Shown here: positions 17,481-26,913 of the stretch, in pieces
Numbering within the stretch: the first letter of the stretch is position 1
How the letters are laid out: every line of letters begins with the position of its first letter
Source: CAVOGJ01 sp963695405
GTDB taxonomy: Bacteria > Planctomycetota > Planctomycetia > Pirellulales > Pirellulaceae
Assembly: GCA_963695405.1 (NCBI GenBank)
Contig: CAVOGJ010000003.1
Location: 434,001 to 498,000, forward strand
Reading direction: 5' to 3'
Length of the DNA: 64,000 bases
Position numbers and translations under genes: made by a program
Notes under the pieces: model-generated
The model's input: only the letters and a program-made list of their open reading frames with translations
Databases searched by the model: none
Told to the model about the DNA's origin: nothing

Positions 17481-18066
17481 GTTTGGCCATCGCAGTCGAG
17501 TTGTCCGTGGGGAAAGTCGCATCCTGGCGGAGCGCGTGCCAGATGATGAGAATCGCGCCGCAGACCAGGAAACTATCGGCGAAATTGAAATTGGGCCAGA
17601 TAAAGTCGCCGTATCTCAGGAGAATCCAGTCGCGGACTCCTTCGGTGCCCCACATGCCCAGTCGGTCGTAAAGATTGCCCAGGATACCACCCAGAATTAA
17701 GCCCAGCGTGGCCGAGATCCAGCGGCTGTGGCTGCCTCCAGCAAAGACAAGCCACCACAGGACGCCCGCGACGGCCACGAAGGACGCGGCCGCGAAGAGA
17801 GCCACGCGTCCCTGGCCGAGCCCAAAAAGTGCGCCGGTATTGATTGAGGTCTCGAGGCCCACATACTCGGGCCATAACCAGTAAATCTTGTCGGGCCCAG
17901 GTGGTCCCAGTTGTGCGAAGACCCTCTCTTTCGACCAGAGGTCGGTCGCGCAGCAGACGCCTGCCAGCAGCAGTGCCAGGACAACATTCGTCCACTCGAT
18001 CGACTGCCCCGACGCGACGGTCGGTGGGTTCGGCGGAGTTAGCTGCCTTGAATCTTCGCTGCGCAC
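17470..18066 (-). CDS. lspA: Signal peptidase II (prolipoprotein signal peptidase)
   Basis: This inner-membrane aspartyl protease removes signal peptides from lipidated prolipoproteins. It has four hydrophobic stretches and the conserved motifs: an N-terminal ATDLWSKERV, INTGALFGLGQG, GNLYDRLGMWGTEGVRDWI (first catalytic Asp region) and WPNFNFADSFLVCGA (second catalytic Asp). No ATG lies close to the first transmembrane segment. The best internal start is GTG 18066, which overlaps the end of the dksA-like gene and suggests translational coupling; an ATG at 18138 lies deeper inside that gene. Family assignment is firm, the start is uncertain. Confidence 0.9.
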   Translation of the reverse strand: MRSEDSRQLTPPNPPTVASGQSIEWTNVVLALLLAGVCCATDLWSKERVFAQLGPPGPDKIYWLWPEYVGLETSINTGALFGLGQGRVALFAAASFVAVAGVLWWLVFAGGSHSRWISATLGLILGGILGNLYDRLGMWGTEGVRDWILLRYGDFIWPNFNFADSFLVCGAILIIWHALRQDATFPTDNSTAMAKHAG

Positions 18067-18431
18067 GTGACACAGAAGGGGGTGTAGGGAATGGCGTTTA
18101 GCCTTGTCTTGGGAATGACTCCTTCGCATTCCCGGCACCGACCATAATCGCCATTCTCTATCCGCTCAAGAGCGGATTCGATCTGCTCGAGTGTTTCTTC
18201 CTCGCTTTGCATCAAGCTGATCGTAAATTCCTGCTCGAAATTGTCCGTCCCGATGTCCGCCATATGGATAGGCATACTCGACAGATCGCCACTAGTGTCG
18301 GACCGCTTCCGCAGGGCCACGTCCGCCATCGCGTTGACGTCGCCCCGCAGACGAGCGCGTGTGGCCACCAGAAGTTCCTTATAGACCTTAATTTCCGGTT
18401 TCGATAGCTTCTTCGGCGACCTGGACGGCAT
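18039..18431 (-). CDS. DksA/TraR-family zinc-finger protein
   Basis: This 130-residue protein has an N-terminal coiled-coil region (SEEETLEQIESALERIENGDYG) and a C-terminal four-cysteine zinc finger, CREC then seventeen residues then CVTC. This is the DksA/TraR/YocK architecture. DksA proteins bind RNA polymerase through the secondary channel and tune rRNA and amino-acid promoters with ppGpp. The coiled-coil tip residues needed for true DksA activity cannot be confirmed here, so the call stays at family level. GGAG lies eight bases before ATG 18431. It overlaps lspA, a pairing that would put both in one operon. Confidence 0.88.
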   Translation of the reverse strand: MPSRSPKKLSKPEIKVYKELLVATRARLRGDVNAMADVALRKRSDTSGDLSSMPIHMADIGTDNFEQEFTISLMQSEEETLEQIESALERIENGDYGRCRECEGVIPKTRLNAIPYTPFCVTCAAKIQGS

Positions 18432-18742
18432 TCATGTTGCTCCTATTATCGTTCCTCATCTTGGGCGCAGACTTGCTATGTTACGGACAGCTACCGAGGC
18501 TGTCAAACAACTTCGGTACGAATTATCATAAATGAAGACGCGGTTAAGTCCTTGCCTTTGCACGGGTTAACGTCGTGGCAAGCGGGCTCCCGGATCTGGC
18601 GGAGGACGTTTGGTCGGATCTTGCTCCCACGATCGAGTGTGGGAAGATACGCTCTGTTTGTGGTCTCCCCTGGCCGGGACGAGCAAGAAAGCCGAAAGTT
18701 GGAATAAGGTTCTTTAGCGAGCCCAGCAAGCGATTGAGACGG
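18432..18742. other. Intergenic region between dksA-like gene and thrC
   Basis: These 311 bases separate divergent genes and should carry both promoters. An AT-richer stretch lies around 18500-18545. I see no convincing structured leader or gene; the frame of thrC remains open through much of it, but that translation is low-complexity and lacks family similarity. Confidence 0.4.
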
Positions 18743-20146
18743 ATGACCGTGAACGCAGACTTCGCCTATCAACGATGTATCCATCCCGCTTGCGAGGCGA
18801 CGTACGCCATCGATGAATCTTATGTGGAGTGTCCCTCTTGCGGCAGCCTCTTGGATGTCGCCTACGACTGGAACCGTCTACCTGTCCCACGATCGCTGCG
18901 CGACTTTGAAGAAAAATGGACGCGTCGGAGCGACCCCCTCTGTTTTAGCGGCGTGTGGCGTTTCTTCGAACTTCTTCCATTCTCACGTCCTAGCGACGTC
19001 GTCACTGTTGGCGAGGGGCAAACGCTGCTGCAGCAAGCCGATGTGGTGGCGGAATACGTGGGGCTCGATCGAGGCCAACTCTATCTGCAATACGAAGGCA
19101 TGAACCCTTCTGGCAGCTTCAAGGACAACGGTATGACCGCTGCCTTCACGCACGCTCGCCGCATTGGTGCGAAACGGGCGGCGTGCGCGTCGACCGGTAA
19201 TACAAGCGCATCCCTGGCGATGTACTGTGCGGTCTCCGGCCTGATGAAGGCGGTCATCTTCATCGGTTCGGGAAAGATCTCGTATGGTAAGTTATCGCAA
19301 GCGTTAGAATACGGGGCCCTCACCGTGCAGATTGCCGGCGATTTCGATGATGCCATGGCACGCGTCCGCGAGGTTGCCAGCCAGCTTGGCATCTACTTGG
19401 TCAACAGTGTGAATCCGTTTCGTTTAGAGGGACAGAAAACGGTCATGTATCGGGTTCTGGAGAGCCTCAACTGGCAGGTTCCTGATTGGATCGTCGTCCC
19501 TGGCGGGAACCTGGGAAACTCGAGCGCCTTTGGAAAGGCGTTTCTGGAGCTGAAACAACTTGGCCTGATCGATCGTGTACCGCGATTGGCGATTATCAAC
19601 GCCGCGGGAGCGAATACGCTGCTCGAACTGTATGAACGACAAGGCATGCGATGGAATGGTGGACTGTGGGACCAAAGTGTGTCTGGCAATTATTACCAGC
19701 ACTTGGACGATAGCGGGACCAAGGCCTCGACGATTGCCAGCGCGATCGAAATCAATCGTCCCGTAAACCTTTCTAAGTGTCTGCGAGCACTTGCTATCTG
19801 CGATGGTGTCGTGCGTGAGGCCACGGATCAAGAGATTCTTGACGCCAAGGCCAAGGTCGGCGCTGGCGGCATCGGTTGCGAACCGGCAAGTGGTGCGAGT
19901 GTTGCAGGCGCCAAGAAGTTACGCGAGGAAGGCGTCATTGGCCGCAGTGACCGAGTCGTGTGCATCCTGACAGGCCACCTTCTGAAGGACCCCACCGCGA
20001 CGGTCGCATACCACACTACCGATCAGGAGCAATTCAACCGGGTACTCGGTTCGCGGGGGGTCAGTCGCGCTTCGTTCGCCAATCGCGCGATTCCCGTACC
20101 GAACGACCTTCACGAGATCATCAAAGCCATTCAACTCTATTCGTGA
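18743..20146 (+). CDS. thrC: Threonine synthase
   Basis: This PLP enzyme converts O-phosphohomoserine to threonine. The 467-residue protein starts with a small zinc-ribbon-like segment (CIHPACEATYAIDESYVECPSCG) found in one class of threonine synthases. It continues with the fold II core: GEGQTLLQ, the PLP lysine in NPSGSFKDNGMT, STGNTSASLAMYCAVSG and PGGNLGNSSAFGKAF, with GCEPASGASVAGA near the C-terminus. ATG 18743 is chosen because translated sequence before it has no family character. It lies upstream of the desulfurase fusion on the same strand. Confidence 0.95.
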   Translation: MTVNADFAYQRCIHPACEATYAIDESYVECPSCGSLLDVAYDWNRLPVPRSLRDFEEKWTRRSDPLCFSGVWRFFELLPFSRPSDVVTVGEGQTLLQQADVVAEYVGLDRGQLYLQYEGMNPSGSFKDNGMTAAFTHARRIGAKRAACASTGNTSASLAMYCAVSGLMKAVIFIGSGKISYGKLSQALEYGALTVQIAGDFDDAMARVREVASQLGIYLVNSVNPFRLEGQKTVMYRVLESLNWQVPDWIVVPGGNLGNSSAFGKAFLELKQLGLIDRVPRLAIINAAGANTLLELYERQGMRWNGGLWDQSVSGNYYQHLDDSGTKASTIASAIEINRPVNLSKCLRALAICDGVVREATDQEILDAKAKVGAGGIGCEPASGASVAGAKKLREEGVIGRSDRVVCILTGHLLKDPTATVAYHTTDQEQFNRVLGSRGVSRASFANRAIPVPNDLHEIIKAIQLYS

Positions 20147-20303
20147 ATTATCGTGGCCGCGGGCCGCGTTCGCCGCATTTGTGGCTCTCGAGTAAAGGGT
20201 CTTTCGCCCTGCTCTTCTGTCAGTCAGAATTAGCGTGCGGCCGAGGTCGTTGCCGCCACTTTGCGGAAGTTTGCTCCCCATCCTCCTGGCAAAGGTATCC
20301 GTT

Positions 20304-22706
20304 ATGCCGCGTATGAAATCCGGCGAGATCTATCTGGACGCGAACGCCACCACGCCGGTCCTGCATGTGGCAGCCGAAGAGGCCCGGGACGCCATGGAGG
20401 ACTTGTACGGCAACCCGAGCAGTTCGCATATTACCGGCCTGCGTGCCCGCTACATTCTGGAGTCGACACGCGAACTGGCCCGGGCGGTGCTCGGCGCGAC
20501 GACCGGCCGCATTGTTTTCACCAGTGGCGCGACCGAGGCCATCGAAACGGGCATTTTTTCCGCCCTGTGCCAACGGAAGAAGGAACGGCAAGGAAAACCA
20601 CACGCCACGGCACAAGAATCACCGCGCTACCTGCTGTATGGAGCAACAGAACACAAGGCAGTACCGCAAGCGTTGCACCACTGGAACAGTTTGCTTGATA
20701 TCGGGGACGCCGTCGTCAAGATTCCGGTCGATCACCGGGGCGCCCTCGACCTGGACTTCCTTCGCGCTCACGTCGAAAAGGCGGACATCGTTTGCACCAT
20801 GGCTGTCAATAATGAAACGGGGGTCATTCATGACTTGGCGGCCGTTTCCGCGATTATCCGTTCCACCACACGGCCGATCCCCTGGCTCGTTGACGCCGTG
20901 CAGGCGGTGGGCAAAGTCGATCTGAATCTGTCCGCAACGACCATCGACTATGCGACCATTAGCGGTCACAAGATGTACGCACCCAAAGGTGTCGGCATGC
21001 TTTACGTGCGAGATGAGGTTCCCCTTTTCCCCTTGCTCGCGGGAGGCGGACAAGAAGGGGGTGCCCGCGGTGGAACCGAAAATCTCCCGGGTGTGGCAGC
21101 CATCGGAGCGGTGCTTCGCTGCTTGCAGCAAACCGACGGCGCCATGTTTCGCAGTCGCCAGGTACTGGCCGATTTTCGCGATCGACTGGTTGCCAGCCTG
21201 CAACGTGCCTTTCCGAAGATCGTTTTTAACACGCCGTTCGACACGGCGGTGCCAACGACGATCAACTTCGCCGTGCAGGGACTAGCATCGAAGGAGATTC
21301 TCGATCTGTTCGACGCGGCCGGCATCCGTGTCAGCTCGGGGTCGGCCTGCGGCTCTGCGATCCAGGGCTCGTTTGTGCTGGAGGAAATGGGGCTGGAAAA
21401 ATGGCGGAGTGACGGCGCGATACGCGTTTCATTCGGCCCGGCCACAACCATGCAGGAAATTGATCTCGCGTGCAGCCGGATTGAGGAAGCAGGCCGGGCA
21501 TTATGCGCGTCGTGCCTGGTCGTTTCCAATGATGCGGACGAGGCGGGGGCCCCGATCGACGGTCTGATTCAGCTGAAGAAAGGTTCGATGTGCTCCTGGC
21601 TGCTGCTGGATGCCGCCACCAAGCACTGCCTCATCATTGATCCCTTCGCCGAACTCGCCGATCGCATCGAAAGTATTGTCCGCTGCCAGAAGAGTCGCGT
21701 GTTGGCGATCCTCGACACGCATCAGCACGTCGACCATCAATCGCCTCGGCTGCTGCTGGCTCACATCCTGAAGAGCCAACTCGTCGACCCGGTACAGCCG
21801 ACCGATATTCTTGGTTGGCCCGGGCAGGCGCCCCGCCAAGTCACGTTGGGGGATGGCTCGCAGGCCCCCGCCCTACCCTTCGCTGCGAACACCGTGGTGG
21901 CCAAGGCGGCGTTGCCAGGGCATACGGTGGACGGCCAGGTATTCCTCGTTGGATCGCCCGACGAGAGCGGGTGCCTGCCAGCCGAAGCGGTCCGTTTCGC
22001 GTTCAGCGGGGACACACTGCTGATTGGCGGAATTGGACGGACAGATTTCGAAACGAGTTCCGCAAAGCAAATGCTCGCTTCGCTGCGGAAACTGTCCAGG
22101 ATCGTCAACCCAGGCACGATCATCTGTCCGACGCATGATTACTCCAATGGATTTTGCACCACTTTGGCGCAGGAGCGGGCCACGAATGGGTTCCTGGATC
22201 GGATCCTCTGCGACGAGCCTCCGCTCCCGCTGGTTGATTTTCTTGCCGAAAAACTGCAGATCGATCAGGAGATCGATGACGCCTCGAATTGCGAACTGGT
22301 GTGTGGTCGGATTCAAACGGCGAGGTCAGAAAGCTCGTCCATCGATATTCGCCCCGATGAACTGTACGATTTCTTTCAACAACACCGGGCTTCCCGCATC
22401 ATTGACGTTCGCGAGCCGCACGAGTTTCGTTTCGCCCAAGACTGGCAGGCCTTGGGCCTGGTCGAAGTACCCGAAAATGTTCCGCTAACACGACTGAGCG
22501 ATTTTCTCCAATCGCTATTGGCCAATCGGGGAGCTGGTGAGCGAGACTTGATCTTTATCTGCCGTAGTGGTAACCGGAGCGGCAAGGCGGCGGAAATTGT
22601 ACGCCGACTCGGATTGCATCAGGCCTGGCACATTGCTGGTGGGTTGGCCATTGGCGGCTGTGTGCTACGCGCCGAAGACCAAATGGAAATGGAGTACACG
22701 ATCTGA
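20304..22706 (+). CDS. Cysteine desulfurase - metallo-beta-lactamase - rhodanese three-domain fusion
   Basis: This 800-residue protein fuses three sulfur-handling modules. Residues about 5-400 are a NifS/IscS-like PLP cysteine desulfurase with YLDANATTP, the PLP lysine in ISGHKMYAPKG and the persulfide-forming cysteine in SSGSACGSA. Residues about 420-640 are a metallo-beta-lactamase-fold domain like persulfide dioxygenases, with DTHQHVDHQ, LPGHTVDG, FSGDTLLIGG and CPTHDYSNG. The last 110 residues are a rhodanese domain with IIDVREPHEF and the active cysteine in FICRSGNRSGKA. The chain suggests intramolecular persulfide generation, transfer and possibly oxidation; this is inference. No stop or frame break separates the modules. 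Start is ATG 20304 (AAAGG upstream) or ATG 20313. Confidence 0.9.
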   Translation: MPRMKSGEIYLDANATTPVLHVAAEEARDAMEDLYGNPSSSHITGLRARYILESTRELARAVLGATTGRIVFTSGATEAIETGIFSALCQRKKERQGKPHATAQESPRYLLYGATEHKAVPQALHHWNSLLDIGDAVVKIPVDHRGALDLDFLRAHVEKADIVCTMAVNNETGVIHDLAAVSAIIRSTTRPIPWLVDAVQAVGKVDLNLSATTIDYATISGHKMYAPKGVGMLYVRDEVPLFPLLAGGGQEGGARGGTENLPGVAAIGAVLRCLQQTDGAMFRSRQVLADFRDRLVASLQRAFPKIVFNTPFDTAVPTTINFAVQGLASKEILDLFDAAGIRVSSGSACGSAIQGSFVLEEMGLEKWRSDGAIRVSFGPATTMQEIDLACSRIEEAGRALCASCLVVSNDADEAGAPIDGLIQLKKGSMCSWLLLDAATKHCLIIDPFAELADRIESIVRCQKSRVLAILDTHQHVDHQSPRLLLAHILKSQLVDPVQPTDILGWPGQAPRQVTLGDGSQAPALPFAANTVVAKAALPGHTVDGQVFLVGSPDESGCLPAEAVRFAFSGDTLLIGGIGRTDFETSSAKQMLASLRKLSRIVNPGTIICPTHDYSNGFCTTLAQERATNGFLDRILCDEPPLPLVDFLAEKLQIDQEIDDASNCELVCGRIQTARSESSSIDIRPDELYDFFQQHRASRIIDVREPHEFRFAQDWQALGLVEVPENVPLTRLSDFLQSLLANRGAGERDLIFICRSGNRSGKAAEIVRRLGLHQAWHIAGGLAIGGCVLRAEDQMEMEYTI

Positions 22707-22750
22707 ACACGAATCGGAACAAGGATGACGAAGGGGTTCTTTGTGTCGCG

Positions 22751-23539
22751 GTGCATGGTGCTGCGGGACGCATGGGACAGCGATTGCTGTCATTGGCCCA
22801 GGAAGACCCCCTGGTCCGCGTTGTGGCCGCCCTGGAAGGAGCCGATCATCCCCAGCTGGGCGAAGATGCCGGTCAAGTCGCCGGGATCCGGACGTTCGGA
22901 TTGCCGCTGACGCACCAGTTACCGTCGGCAGCGGACGTCGTCATCGATTTTTCCGTGCCAGCCGCCGCAGCGATCGTCGCTCGTCACTGCGGGCATTTAT
23001 CGTTGCCGCTGGTGATCGCCACGACGGGCTTGGATTCGGCACAACGGTCCGATATCGAGCAAGCAGCGGAAAGGATTCCTGTCGTTTGGGCGCCCAGTAT
23101 GAGTGCCGCCGTCAACGTGGCCATGCGTTTGACAGAAATTGCCGCCCGGTCATTGCGTGGGCAAGCGTCCGGTGTCGACGTCGAGATCATCGAACGCCAC
23201 CACCGTTTTAAGGAAGACGCGCCGAGCGGCACGGCACTACGATTTGGCGAGATCGTCGCCGAGGCCATGGGGCCACGCATGTTGGTACACGGACGCTCTG
23301 GACGGACGGGTCCGCGAAGTTCCGACGAGATAGGTTTCCACGCCATCCGCGCGGGTGACAATCCGGGTGAACATACCATTGTGTTCGGCATGCTCGGGGA
23401 AACGCTGGAAATTAAGGTCAAGGCATCCAATCGTGATTGTTACGCATTGGGCGCCTTGGCGGCTGCCAAATTTGTGGTCCACCAGCCACCGGGAATATAT
23501 TCGATGTTAGACGTCTTGGGTCTGAATGAGGCCCCCTAG
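22751..23539 (+). CDS. dapB: 4-hydroxy-tetrahydrodipicolinate reductase
   Basis: This enzyme reduces hydroxy-tetrahydrodipicolinate in the lysine/diaminopimelate pathway. It has the nucleotide-binding GAAGRMGQRL, DFSVPAAAA, ATTGLD, APSMSAAVNVAM, the catalytic EIIERHHRFKEDAPSGTA and the RSGRTGPR substrate loop. The first standard start is GTG 22751, which leaves only two residues before the glycine-rich loop. The frame continues upstream as GVLCVAV, which would complete the first beta strand. A CTG at 22703 overlapping the previous stop is the only other near-start codon, so the real start may lie there. Otherwise the gene looks intact. Confidence 0.9.
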   Translation: MHGAAGRMGQRLLSLAQEDPLVRVVAALEGADHPQLGEDAGQVAGIRTFGLPLTHQLPSAADVVIDFSVPAAAAIVARHCGHLSLPLVIATTGLDSAQRSDIEQAAERIPVVWAPSMSAAVNVAMRLTEIAARSLRGQASGVDVEIIERHHRFKEDAPSGTALRFGEIVAEAMGPRMLVHGRSGRTGPRSSDEIGFHAIRAGDNPGEHTIVFGMLGETLEIKVKASNRDCYALGALAAAKFVVHQPPGIYSMLDVLGLNEAP

Positions 23540-23641
23540 CTTGACCGGTGCTGTCCATCTGGTCGCCAGTGAGGATCGGACCTTACAAGAACGGGTGGAC
23601 GCAAGGCATCACCATCAGTAGCCTACAAGCAGCCATTGACC

Positions 23642-25069
23642 ATGAATCGTGAGCAGTACGAAAATCCGCTTGTCTCCCGCTATGCGTCACCCGAAATGTC
23701 GCGGTTGTGGAGTCCCCAGAAGAAGTTTGAAACGTGGCGGCGGCTGTGGATCGCGCTGGCCGAGTCCGAGCAGGAGCTAGGACTGCCCATTTCCGATACC
23801 CAGTTGAACGAGTTGCGACGGTTCGTCAGCGACATCAATTGGGATGCTGCCCGAGAGCACGAGCGGCGATTACGACACGACGTGATGGCACACGTGCACG
23901 CCTATGGCGATCAGTGCCCTCAGGCACGTCCGATCATTCACTGGGGTGCCACGAGCTGTTTCGTGACGGACAACACCGACTTGATGTTGCTGCGTGATTC
24001 GCTCACACAGATTCGCGATCGTCTGGTAGCCGTCATCGACCGACTGGCGAATTTCGCGGCGGAACACCGTGATCTCGCTTGTTTGGGCCTGACCCACCTG
24101 CAACCGGCACAACCGACCACGGTTGGAAAGCGGGCCTGCCTTTGGGCATACGATTTGGTGCTCGATCTGGAAGAAGTCGAGCATCGCCTGACACGACTGG
24201 CCGCGCGGAGCGTGCAGGGAACGACTGGCACGCAAGCCAGTTTTCTCAAGTTGTTTGCAGGTGATCATGAGAAAGTGAAGCGACTGCAGCGGCTGGTGGC
24301 CGAGAAAATGGGCTTTGAGAAGGTGTATGCCGTCACTGGCCAAACCTACCCTCGCAAGATTGACGCTCAGGTGCTGGATGTCCTCTCCGGCATCGCCCAG
24401 TCGGCTCACAAGGCCGGCACGGATCTGCGGCTGTTGGCACACCGAAAGGAAATGGAAGAGCCATTCGAGTCGGAGCAAATCGGTTCCTCTGCCATGGCCT
24501 ACAAACGCAATCCGATGCGCTCGGAGCGGATGTGCTCGTTGGCTCGATTCGTGATCAGTCTGCAGGCCAGTCCTGCCGCCACGTTGGCCACGCAGTGGAT
24601 GGAACGCACACTGGATGACAGTGCGAACCGTCGCCTGGTGTTGCCCCAAGCGTTTCTGGCCGCCGACGCCGTCTTGCTGCTTTATGAGAATGTCACGCGT
24701 GGGTTGGTGGTCTATCCCCAGGTGATCGCCACGAACTTGCGTCGCGAGTTGCCGTTCATGGCGACGGAGAACATCTTGATGGCGGCGGTCGAGGCAGGTG
24801 GGGATCGGCAGGAACTGCATGAAGTCATTCGCACCCACAGCCACGCAGCGGCCCTGGTCGTGAAACAAGAGGGTCGGGACAACGACCTCTTGCAACGCTT
24901 GGCTGCCGATCCGGCCTTCGCGGAGATCGACCTGGAGCGTGTCGTCGACGAGCGACAGTTCGTCGGTCGGGCCCCGCAGCAGGTCGATGAATTCATTGCC
25001 GAACAGGTCACACCCATTCGTAAACGCTACGCACGGGCCCTCTTGCTGGAAGGCGACGTTACCCTATGA
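23642..25069 (+). CDS. purB: Adenylosuccinate lyase
   Basis: This fumarase/aspartase-superfamily lyase acts twice in purine biosynthesis, releasing fumarate from SAICAR and adenylosuccinate. Signatures are DVMAHVHAYGDQCP, IHWGATSCFVTDNTD, GLTHLQPAQPTTVGKR, TGTQASF and the flexible signature loop GSSAMAYKRNPMRSER. Length (about 475) fits the family. TTG 23636 and ATG 23642 are both possible starts; ATG is preferred. Its stop overlaps the next start as ATGA, so it is cotranscribed with a MutS-like gene. Confidence 0.95.
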   Translation: MNREQYENPLVSRYASPEMSRLWSPQKKFETWRRLWIALAESEQELGLPISDTQLNELRRFVSDINWDAAREHERRLRHDVMAHVHAYGDQCPQARPIIHWGATSCFVTDNTDLMLLRDSLTQIRDRLVAVIDRLANFAAEHRDLACLGLTHLQPAQPTTVGKRACLWAYDLVLDLEEVEHRLTRLAARSVQGTTGTQASFLKLFAGDHEKVKRLQRLVAEKMGFEKVYAVTGQTYPRKIDAQVLDVLSGIAQSAHKAGTDLRLLAHRKEMEEPFESEQIGSSAMAYKRNPMRSERMCSLARFVISLQASPAATLATQWMERTLDDSANRRLVLPQAFLAADAVLLLYENVTRGLVVYPQVIATNLRRELPFMATENILMAAVEAGGDRQELHEVIRTHSHAAALVVKQEGRDNDLLQRLAADPAFAEIDLERVVDERQFVGRAPQQVDEFIAEQVTPIRKRYARALLLEGDVTL

Positions 25070-26913
25070 AGGACGCGATTGCCGGGGCCTATCAGTCACG
25101 ACGAGAGGAATTGCTGGAACAAGTCTCGCAGCTGAAGAGCCGCGAAATCTGGCTTTCGCGTTCGCGAGGAGTCGTTTTTCTGGCGTCGCTGGCGTGTGCT
25201 TTCCTTGGCTGGGCCGGCGCGGTAGGGGCCGTGGCATGGTATGGGCTGGCCGCGATCCTCTTCCTGGGCTTCTTGGCCGTGGTGGGGATCCACGACACGA
25301 TGGCCAGCCAGCGAACAATGCTCCAATTGCGGGCCGAATTACAGCGGCAGCAGTGTGCCCGCTATGAACGCCAGTGGGAACAGGTTCCCGTTCCCACGGT
25401 CGACGTCGCTCGCGAGTACCGCGCCGTGGCCGAAGATCTGGATCTCTTCGGCCTGGGGAGCATTTATCATTGGCTGTGTCGGGCTCGCACGACCGGCGGC
25501 ATGGCACGCATGCGAGACTGGCTGCTCGCGCCATGCCACATTCATAGGTTGCCAGAACGCCAGGCCGCGGTGCAAGCGCTGGCGCGGAACCGGGAACTCC
25601 GTGACAAACTCGAATTGCACGCCCGCCTGCTGGCCGATAGCGACGCGGGTCCCGAAGACTTGATCGCCTGGGCCGAGTCGCCACGATGGTACGCACCGCG
25701 TACGGCGCTTCGCTGGACGATCAAGCTACTCACTCTGTTGATGATCCTGCTCCCGCTCCTGATTTTGGCCCGCGTCTTGTCTCCGGCGTGGGCCCTTGTC
25801 GTGCTGGGGCAAGTCGCCCTACACGTGATTATCAATGCGGTCTATGTGGGCGGTGTCCATGACCTGTTCAATCGCATCACGGCCGGCAAGGACGAGCTGG
25901 TTCATTCGACATGCTTGTTTGAGATCGTCGACCAGCTGCCAGCGGAACCGGCACTCCTCGGTCAACTACAGCATCAGATGGCGGTGGGAACGCGTGATTT
26001 TCGCCCGGTTCTTGCCGAGTTGCAGTGGATCATGATGCTGGCAGGCGGCCGCCGCTCCTCGGTATGGGGTGTACCGTATGTTGTGGTGCAGATTCTCTAC
26101 TTCTGGGATTTTCACGTCTTGGAGTGGCTGGAACGATGGCAATTGCGAAACGGCCGGTCCATTCGGCATTGGTATGACGCCGTGTACGACCTGGAGGCCC
26201 TTTGCTCCCTGGCCACGGTTGCGGCCGATCATCCGCACTGGACACTGCCGACGGTGGACCCGACCTTTACGCATTGGGAAGCTGTGGCGCTCGGGCATCC
26301 GCTCCTCCTGCCAGATGCGTGTCGACGCAACGATGTGCGACTGGGTCCCAGCGGCACGTTCCTGCTGGTCACCGGTTCAAATATGTCAGGCAAAAGCACG
26401 TTACTGCGTTCGATCGGAGTGAACACCGTGCTGGCCCAGTCAGGCGGCTATGTCTGCGCCGAACGACTGAGTCTACCACCGGTGCGGCTCGCCACCAGCA
26501 TGCGAGTCACGGACTCACTCACGGAAGGGGTCTCGTTTTTTTTTGCCGAACTGAAGCGGCTGAAATCTATCGTTGATGATGCTCGACAAGCCGATCTCGT
26601 GGAGCATCGCAGGCAACTCTTCTTGCTGGACGAGATCTTGCAAGGGACGAATTCGGCCGAACGACACATCGCGGTTGCGCGGGTCATCAAATTCCTGGTG
26701 GCCCAGCAGACCCTGGGTGCCGTTTCGACGCATGATCTCGAGTTGGCTCGATCACCAGAACTCTCCACCCGCTGTCAAACGGTCCACTTTCGCGAGCGGT
26801 TCGAAACGGTCGCGGGTGAAAGGAAAATGACCTTCGATTACGTGCTGCGTGAGGGCGTGTCCCCGACGACGAACGCCCTGAAGCTGCTGGAACTTGTAGG
26901 ATTGACAGATTGA
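25066..26913 (+). CDS. Membrane-anchored MutS-like ATPase
   Basis: This 615-residue protein has an N-terminal coiled segment and two transmembrane helices (about residues 27-75, VVFLASLACAFLGWAGAVGA and onward). A further hydrophobic stretch lies near 215-265. The C-terminal domain is a MutS-family ABC ATPase: Walker A in TGSNMSGKSTLLRSIG, a STSMRVTDSL-like TSMRVTDSLTEGVSFFFAEL, Walker B LFLLDEILQGTNSAER and STHDLEL. The mismatch-recognition and connector domains of MutS are absent, so a role in ordinary mismatch repair is unlikely. Similar membrane MutS-like proteins are widespread and uncharacterised. It overlaps purB by four bases. Confidence 0.85.
   Translation: MKDAIAGAYQSRREELLEQVSQLKSREIWLSRSRGVVFLASLACAFLGWAGAVGAVAWYGLAAILFLGFLAVVGIHDTMASQRTMLQLRAELQRQQCARYERQWEQVPVPTVDVAREYRAVAEDLDLFGLGSIYHWLCRARTTGGMARMRDWLLAPCHIHRLPERQAAVQALARNRELRDKLELHARLLADSDAGPEDLIAWAESPRWYAPRTALRWTIKLLTLLMILLPLLILARVLSPAWALVVLGQVALHVIINAVYVGGVHDLFNRITAGKDELVHSTCLFEIVDQLPAEPALLGQLQHQMAVGTRDFRPVLAELQWIMMLAGGRRSSVWGVPYVVVQILYFWDFHVLEWLERWQLRNGRSIRHWYDAVYDLEALCSLATVAADHPHWTLPTVDPTFTHWEAVALGHPLLLPDACRRNDVRLGPSGTFLLVTGSNMSGKSTLLRSIGVNTVLAQSGGYVCAERLSLPPVRLATSMRVTDSLTEGVSFFFAELKRLKSIVDDARQADLVEHRRQLFLLDEILQGTNSAERHIAVARVIKFLVAQQTLGAVSTHDLELARSPELSTRCQTVHFRERFETVAGERKMTFDYVLREGVSPTTNALKLLELVGLTD

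Noticed and set aside
23870..24895. 341-residue minus-strand open frame opposite purB
   Set aside because: It is antisense to purB, rich in His/Gln/Arg, without recognisable motifs.
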